This document shows, one piece after another, positions 6,859 through 10,728 of a stretch of 10,728 nt of DNA. Numbering within the stretch: position 1 is the stretch's first letter; each line of letters begins with the position of its first letter. A program made the position numbers and the translations under genes. The notes beneath the pieces were generated by a model. The model saw nothing but the letters and a program-made list of their open reading frames with translations, searched no databases and was not told where the DNA came from. The stretch comes from an uncultured Haloferula sp. (GTDB taxonomy: Bacteria > Verrucomicrobiota > Verrucomicrobiae > Verrucomicrobiales > Akkermansiaceae), in assembly GCA_946481625.1 (NCBI GenBank), contig CAMLOZ010000057.1, positions 1 through 10,728 on the forward strand, in the 5' to 3' direction.

Positions 6859-8429
6859 GCGACGGATTCGTTCGAAATCACCACGAGGTGAGGAGGAGCA
6901 GGGAGATCGAGTTCGAAGGCGGAACCCCGGGACACGGACACGATCACGAGTTCGCCGCCCATCCGCCGTGCGAGATCGCGGGCGATGGCGAGACCGAGTC
7001 CGGTGCCGCTGGATCCCTCGCTCACCCCGCGGTGGACGCGCTCGAAGGCTTGGAAGATCCGTTCACGCTGCAACACCGGGATCCCCGGCCCGTGGTCGCT
7101 CACGCGCAGGCGCAGGCGCTCGTTCTCCATCTTCGTTTCGATGCCGAGCCAGCCGCCGCTGCCGGCGTATTTCTCGACGTTCGAAATCAGGTTGCCCGTG
7201 ATTTGGGCAAGCGCATCGGGATCAAGCCGCGTGTTGGTCCCCGCGCCCCGCTGCCAATCAACGCTTACCTTGCGCCGGTCGAGAGAGGGCTGGAATTGCT
7301 CAAGAACTCCCGCCACCACCTCGTCAGGGATGCACGGAGTGCTCCGCAGTTCGAGGGTCTTCCGCTCGCCGCGGGAGAAGGTCAGTACGTTCGAGACAAG
7401 ACGCCCCAAGCGCTGTACTTCCTCATGCACCAGGGAAAGACGCCGCCGTGACTCGGCGGGACGGACATCCATCGAGCGGCTCGCAAGATCGAGATTGAGC
7501 AGGATGTTCGTCAGCGGGGTGCCGAGTTCATGCGACACGCGGTTGACGAAGGAGACGCGCTCCTCGGCGAGCCGGATCGCCCGCCGCTGCTGGGCCAGCA
7601 GGAGAACACCTGTTAGAACCAATAGCCCGGCAACACCGCAGGCCGTGACAAAAGTCGCGGTGTCGTGCGTGCTTCCCGTTTTGAGCCGGTCCCACGCCAG
7701 CACCTGCCATTCGCCGAGCGCGGTTCGGTGAGGAATCACCAATGCCGCCGGGCCGATCCGTCCCCCTCTCATGGAAGTGATCCATTCCCGTTTGCCCGGT
7801 CCCTCCACCGCCACCAACTCGCCTGCTTCCTGCAGGGGCGAAAACGGCAAGGTCCGCCAAGCCGAGAAGTGCTTTTGCAGGCAAGCCGTCAATTCCGCCT
7901 GGTCGATCACGAAGGCCACCACCTGCGCCGATGCGATACGCTGCCAGTACACGCGATGCCTCGCATCCGGTCCCGGAAGCCACCCGCTCGCCGCACCGGC
8001 GCCGTCTAACAATTCCTTCGGCAACACCACCGAGTTCTTCGGGGGCACCCGGCCTTCCGAGCCCTCGGCGAGCAGTTCCGGGATCCTCCCCGCCTCACCG
8101 ACCGGTGGCTTCATTCCCTCGACCTCGAATTCCCTGCGGGTCGAGATGAAGCGGTGACACGAACGGATGCCCACGAGATTCCCGTAGCGCCTGGCCAACT
8201 GATCTCGACTTAAGTAGGGGGCATTCATCGCGATCCCCGAGAGGTGCCCCGCATACATCGAGTCCAAGCGATCCAGCTCCGCACGCATCGCTTCCGTGAA
8301 GTCGAAGAGCCGCTCGCGATCCGCGGGAATCCTCTCCTCCACGGTGCGCCGGGCAAGCCGCTCACCTCCCCAGAGAACCAGGGCGGCGACGGCGAGCATC
8401 GGAACAAGCGTGGTCCAGAGGGCGCGCAT
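6855..8429 (-). CDS. Membrane sensor histidine kinase with large periplasmic domain and no HAMP
   Basis: The 524-residue product has an N-terminal transmembrane helix (about 6-22), a periplasmic region of about 230 residues (25-256), a second transmembrane helix (about 259-279), and then passes almost directly into the HisKA domain. The phospho-acceptor is His300 in VSHELGTPLTN. The ATPase domain shows the N box (TGNLISNVEKYA, with Asn413 and Asn417), the G1 box DHGPGIP (445-451), the F-type stretch IFQAFERV (458-465) and the G2 box GTGLGLAIA (475-483). All catalytic motifs look intact. Only about ten residues separate TM2 from the dimerisation helix, so a HAMP domain is absent. The sensor region matches no family I can name. 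The start ATG overlaps the TAA of the preceding secretin-like gene by one base (TAATG), and the stop overlaps the response regulator start. Confidence 0.95.
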   Translation of the reverse strand: MRALWTTLVPMLAVAALVLWGGERLARRTVEERIPADRERLFDFTEAMRAELDRLDSMYAGHLSGIAMNAPYLSRDQLARRYGNLVGIRSCHRFISTRREFEVEGMKPPVGEAGRIPELLAEGSEGRVPPKNSVVLPKELLDGAGAASGWLPGPDARHRVYWQRIASAQVVAFVIDQAELTACLQKHFSAWRTLPFSPLQEAGELVAVEGPGKREWITSMRGGRIGPAALVIPHRTALGEWQVLAWDRLKTGSTHDTATFVTACGVAGLLVLTGVLLLAQQRRAIRLAEERVSFVNRVSHELGTPLTNILLNLDLASRSMDVRPAESRRRLSLVHEEVQRLGRLVSNVLTFSRGERKTLELRSTPCIPDEVVAGVLEQFQPSLDRRKVSVDWQRGAGTNTRLDPDALAQITGNLISNVEKYAGSGGWLGIETKMENERLRLRVSDHGPGIPVLQRERIFQAFERVHRGVSEGSSGTGLGLAIARDLARRMGGELVIVSVSRGSAFELDLPAPPHLVVISNESVA

Positions 8430-9295
8430 TACACTTTGATAACACTCACGGTGACGAAGGAGAACCAGACCTTTTTGGCGGAGGCGGGATCAAGCTTGGA
8501 AACCGGTGGACGGCTGGGGGTTCCCATCAGTACCGGGACGCGCGGTCTCACCGTCAGGGCAAGGTTCAAACTCTGGCTTTCATACTCGGGCATCTCGATC
8601 TCCGAGTCGCCTTTGCCCCATTTCGATCGGTCCGCGAGAGTGACTATCTGGGGCGAGATGCGGAGATCGATGATGTCATTGCTTTGCCCCAAGGCCGGCT
8701 CGATCTCAAGAGTGAAGCCGGTCTTCCGCGTTTCAAAAGAAGTGGCGAGCGGAGGCAAGGAGGAGGAGGACGGCAAGGCGGGATTCGCAGGTGCTGCTGC
8801 CGGCGGCTTACCCGACGAGGAGGGTGCCGGCGGAGCTGCGGCGGGCTTCGCCCCCTCGTCGAACATGTATTCCGTAGGGTGGATGAACTCGGCGACATTC
8901 TCCACAGTGGCTCTTTCCCCGGAGCGGGCGCAGACGATCCCGAAATACTCCTGGGTAGCGGTTCCCTTCGACACCCTCGCGAGGATCTCTGCATAGAGCT
9001 TGGCATCGTCGGTGACCGTTCGCTGGAGAAGGGCGGCATCCGCCAAGTCCAGGGAGAAGTACTCGACGCAAACCGAGAGGTGGCGGGGAGCCCAGTCTTC
9101 CTGCTGTTGCGGGGTCGGCTGCCCCGGCTTTTCCCGCACGAAGGGATCGACGGGGGCAGGAGCCGCCGGGGGAGGATTGCTTGCCGCAGGCGGCGGCACA
9201 GGTGGTGTACCCGGAACACCAGGGATCGCGTTTTGAGCAAGTGCCAGCGACGACGCGAGGAGGCCCGCGGACAGAATTGCAGTTCGAATTTTCAT
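8429..9295 (-). CDS. Exported secretin-core-like protein, first gene of a two-component operon
   Basis: I place the start at the ATG at 9295 because it opens a clear signal peptide (MKIRTAILSAGLLASSLALA, cleavage after residue 20); the in-frame ATG at 9403 would add 36 unlikely residues and swallow the leader. The mature 268 residues begin with a proline/alanine-rich segment (about 24-65). The following regions resemble the core of GspD/PilQ-type secretins: GERATVENVAEFIHPTEY (126-143), ETRKTGFTLEIEPALG (188-203), IIDLRISPQIV (208-218), a VRPRVPVL stretch (249-256) and the final FSFVTVSVIKV. A second Pro/Ala/Ser-rich linker (149-184) splits the domain. The N0/N1 ring domains of a real secretin are missing and the protein is far too short to be one. 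It therefore looks like a diverged, perhaps non-pore, envelope protein. Its stop overlaps the kinase ATG (TAATG), suggesting it is part of the same signalling unit. The secretin resemblance is by eye. Confidence 0.8.
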   Translation of the reverse strand: MKIRTAILSAGLLASSLALAQNAIPGVPGTPPVPPPAASNPPPAAPAPVDPFVREKPGQPTPQQQEDWAPRHLSVCVEYFSLDLADAALLQRTVTDDAKLYAEILARVSKGTATQEYFGIVCARSGERATVENVAEFIHPTEYMFDEGAKPAAAPPAPSSSGKPPAAAPANPALPSSSSLPPLATSFETRKTGFTLEIEPALGQSNDIIDLRISPQIVTLADRSKWGKGDSEIEMPEYESQSLNLALTVRPRVPVLMGTPSRPPVSKLDPASAKKVWFSFVTVSVIKV

Positions 9296-9331
9296 AACAC
9301 CGGCAGCATCGCAGGGAGCGCGATTCCGCCG

Positions 9332-9349
9332 GGTCAAATCGATGTCAAA
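9332..9349 (-). promoter_or_regulatory. 7-4-7 direct repeat (TTTGACA-TCGA-TTTGACC), candidate response-regulator binding site
   Basis: Reading the minus strand, TTTGACA (9349-9343) is followed by the 4-base spacer TCGA and TTTGACC (9338-9332). Two 7-bp direct repeats with 11-bp period are the layout of PhoB/OmpR-type operators. The site is 37-54 bases before the ATG at 9295 and heads the operon encoding an OmpR-family regulator. The upstream copy contains a perfect -35 hexamer TTGACA, but the matching -10 position (AATCGC, 9325-9320) is poor, as would suit an activated promoter. Function is inferred. Confidence 0.45.
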
Positions 9350-9380
9350 AGAGAGGATATTCTCGTTGCCGGGCGATTTG

Positions 9381-9409
9381 TCCTCCGGAGCCGCAGGCTC
9401 CATGGAGGA
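9381..9409. repeat. Nested inverted repeat between the HAD gene and the secretin-like operon
   Basis: TCCTCC-GGAGCC (9381-9392) and GGCTCC-AT-GGAGGA (9396-9409) form a 12-bp stem interrupted only by a 2-base bulge, with a 3-base loop. It lies 58 bases beyond the HAD phosphatase stop and 85 bases ahead of the secretin-like start on the minus strand. There is no following T-run, so it may be a weak terminator, an mRNA end stabiliser or a leader structure. Confidence 0.45.
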
Positions 9410-9467
9410 AGGCCGGTGCCGGGCGCCTCAGGGCGAGGTTTGGCGGGGCGGGGATCTTCCGTTCGGC

Positions 9468-10154
9468 TCACATCAATCCGAATGCCGGCAGGATCGCGGA
9501 ATCGTCCAGACCCTGCACCACCATGTCCGCCCCGCAGGCGCGCAATTGCTCCGCGCTGAACCTCCCCGTGGCCACCGCCAGACAACGCGCACCCATCGCT
9601 TTCGCGCAGGCCACGTCTTTCGGCGTGTCTCCGATCACGAGCGTCTCCTCCGGCGAAAACTCCCGTCCCGCATGCAGGGCCGCCCGTTCCAGCGCCACCG
9701 GCCCGAGATGATTCCGGTCGGCATGATCGCAACCGTAGGCCCCGAAACCGAAATGCCGGTCGAGCCCGTAGTGGCGCATCTTCGCGCCCGCCCCGGCTGC
9801 GATGTTCCCCGTGAGCAAACCGACCGTGATCCCGTCCCGCCGAGCCAGCGCATCTAACAGTTCCTCCGCGCCCGGCAAAACCCTCCCCGCATAGCCGCCC
9901 TGCGCCAGGTTCCATTCCAAGCGCCGCAGATAGCTCGCGAAGAACCGCTCTTCTTCGTCGGCAACATGCTCGAGATCGAAATGCGCGAGTATCCCTCCCA
10001 GCACCCCGAGGTCCGTGCTACCGGCAAGGTCCAGCGAAGGACCTTCGGCGCCATAGCACTCGACCGCCGCTTCCTGCAGGGCACGCATCCCGGCACCCCC
10101 GGTATCCACCAGGGTGCCGTCGATGTCGAAGAGCCAGAGCCTCGCCGCAGTCAC
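9468..10154 (-). CDS. HAD-superfamily phosphatase, phosphoglycolate-phosphatase-like
   Basis: The 228-residue product carries the HAD motifs in order: motif I DIDGTLVDT with nucleophile Asp10 and acid/base Asp12, an alpha-helical C1 cap (about residues 20-92), motif II LLTGN with Thr115, a likely motif III Lys125, and motif IV IGDTPKD with Asp176 and Asp180. Size and cap type fit the Gph/PGMB-like phosphatases that act on small phosphorylated metabolites; the exact substrate cannot be assigned. The start is GTG at 10154, supported by AAGGAG (complement of 10165-10170) ten bases upstream; this site lies within the last two codons of infC. The gene follows infC by only seven bases, so the two are almost certainly cotranscribed and perhaps translationally coupled. 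No intact intrinsic terminator follows, only the hairpin at 9381-9409. Confidence 0.93.
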   Translation of the reverse strand: MTAARLWLFDIDGTLVDTGGAGMRALQEAAVECYGAEGPSLDLAGSTDLGVLGGILAHFDLEHVADEEERFFASYLRRLEWNLAQGGYAGRVLPGAEELLDALARRDGITVGLLTGNIAAGAGAKMRHYGLDRHFGFGAYGCDHADRNHLGPVALERAALHAGREFSPEETLVIGDTPKDVACAKAMGARCLAVATGRFSAEQLRACGADMVVQGLDDSAILPAFGLM

Positions 10155-10161
10155 GCGGTGA

Positions 10162-10728
10162 TCACTCCTTCTCGGCTACCACTTGTTCGGAGGGCGCCGC
10201 TGCTTCGGAGGTTTGTTCCGCCTCGGACTTCGCCGCGGGGGCGTCGTCGTCGTTGGTGATATCCTCGTCGAAGCCTTCGCCTTCCTCGTCGTCCTCGAAG
10301 TCGTCTTCTTCCATCAGCTCGCCGTGGAAGAGATGGAACCTCCGCTTGCGCTGATGCTGCGGCAGCGGGGAAAGCGTCATGCCGACCGCACGACCGTTGA
10401 GCCGCGGCTCCTGGTCGACGTGGGCGATCTGCTTCAGATCCTCGATGATCCGCTTCATCATCACGAAGCCGAGCTCCTTGTGCGCGTTCTCACGACCGCG
10501 GAACTGAAGAACCATGCGCACCTTGTGACCCGTATCGAGGAAGCCCTCGGCCCGGCCCATCTTGATGTTGTAGTCGTGCTGCCCGGTACCCACGCGGAAT
10601 TTCACTTCCTTCATGCGGGTCGAGTTCTTCGACTTCACCTTCTTCAGCTTGGACTGCTCGTACTTGTACTTGCCGTAGTCGACGATCCGGCAAACGGGCG
10701 GATCGGCATTCGGGGCGATTTCGACCAG
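10162..10728 (-). CDS. infC: Translation initiation factor IF-3, 5' end cut by window edge
   Basis: The frame is open to the window edge and gives 188 residues. The visible protein starts within the N-terminal domain (LVEIAPNADPPVCRIVDYGKY), continues through the lysine-rich linker and contains the whole C-terminal ribosome-binding domain (VKFRVGTGQHDYNIK, FRGRENAHKELG, VGMTLSP). IF-3 binds the 30S subunit and checks start-codon and initiator-tRNA selection. About 40 N-terminal residues are missing; the in-frame GTG at 10638 is internal. After the normal end near MTLSPLP the protein continues for roughly 65 residues: a basic stretch (QHQRKRRFH), then a strongly acidic tail (EEDDFEDDEEGEG) and an Ala/Glu/Ser-rich end. 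In most bacteria infC is followed by rpmI and rplT; here a HAD phosphatase gene follows after seven bases. Confidence 0.97.
   Translation of the reverse strand: MVEIAPNADPPVCRIVDYGKYKYEQSKLKKVKSKNSTRMKEVKFRVGTGQHDYNIKMGRAEGFLDTGHKVRMVLQFRGRENAHKELGFVMMKRIIEDLKQIAHVDQEPRLNGRAVGMTLSPLPQHQRKRRFHLFHGELMEEDDFEDDEEGEGFDEDITNDDDAPAAKSEAEQTSEAAAPSEQVVAEKE
10165..10170 (-). promoter_or_regulatory. Shine-Dalgarno for the HAD gene embedded in the infC 3' end
   Basis: The last sense codons of infC read AAG GAG before TGA, giving AAGGAG ten bases upstream of the GTG start at 10154. It supports the GTG start and links translation of the two genes. Confidence 0.6.

Noticed and set aside
6118..6891. 257-codon plus-strand ORF opposite the response regulator gene
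   Set aside because: The minus frame has every receiver and winged-helix motif; the plus frame is a shadow of it.
9296..9403. Extended start (ATG at 9403) for the secretin-like protein
   Set aside because: It would put 36 polar residues before a textbook signal peptide and would run through the hairpin end and the direct repeat. The ATG at 9295 fits better.
8684..9857. Plus-strand ORFs at 8684-9559 and 9342-9857
   Set aside because: They lie opposite the secretin-like and HAD genes, run across the intergenic region, and encode Arg/Gly-rich sequence with no motifs.

Overview
The window looks like ordinary chromosomal DNA of a GC-rich verrucomicrobial bacterium (Verrucomicrobiota, near Luteolibacter and other Verrucomicrobiaceae). 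This rests on recognised protein styles, not a search: a secreted protein with 'DxPVGVWY...W.I.xED' repeats, a membrane-anchored protein with W-x3-DP-x2-A repeats, a membrane-anchored transglutaminase-like protein, a secretin-like fragment, and many starts with weak or no Shine-Dalgarno sequence. High GC gives long open frames opposite almost every gene; these are treated as artefacts. I see no RNA gene, insertion sequence, CRISPR array or integrase, and no gene-free stretch over 300 bases.

Layout. (1) 1-657, plus: the 3' end of a secreted repeat protein, closed by an intrinsic terminator at 689-717. (2) 732-2910, minus: a GnnA-like Gfo/Idh/MocA oxidoreductase (732-1652), preceded in the direction of transcription by a membrane-anchored helical-repeat protein of unknown function (1708-2910). 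(3) 3068-6099, plus: a secreted alpha/beta hydrolase with a complete Ser-Asp-His triad, then a 735-residue membrane-anchored transglutaminase-like protein. The 131-bp gap between them holds two inverted repeats. (4) 9295-6178, minus: a three-gene operon whose reading frames overlap by 1 and 4 bases, encoding an exported secretin-core-like protein, a sensor histidine kinase without HAMP, and an OmpR-family response regulator. (5) 10728-9468, minus: translation initiation factor IF-3 (5' end cut off by the window edge) with a long acidic tail, followed 7 bases later by a HAD phosphatase.

The most interesting part is region 4. A small envelope protein resembling only the core of a secretin is translationally coupled to a two-component system. 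Its leader carries a 7-4-7 bp direct repeat with 11-bp period, the geometry expected for an OmpR/PhoB-type regulator. The arrangement suggests an envelope-sensing module that controls its own expression. The function is inferred; the overlaps, domain motifs and repeat are visible in the sequence.
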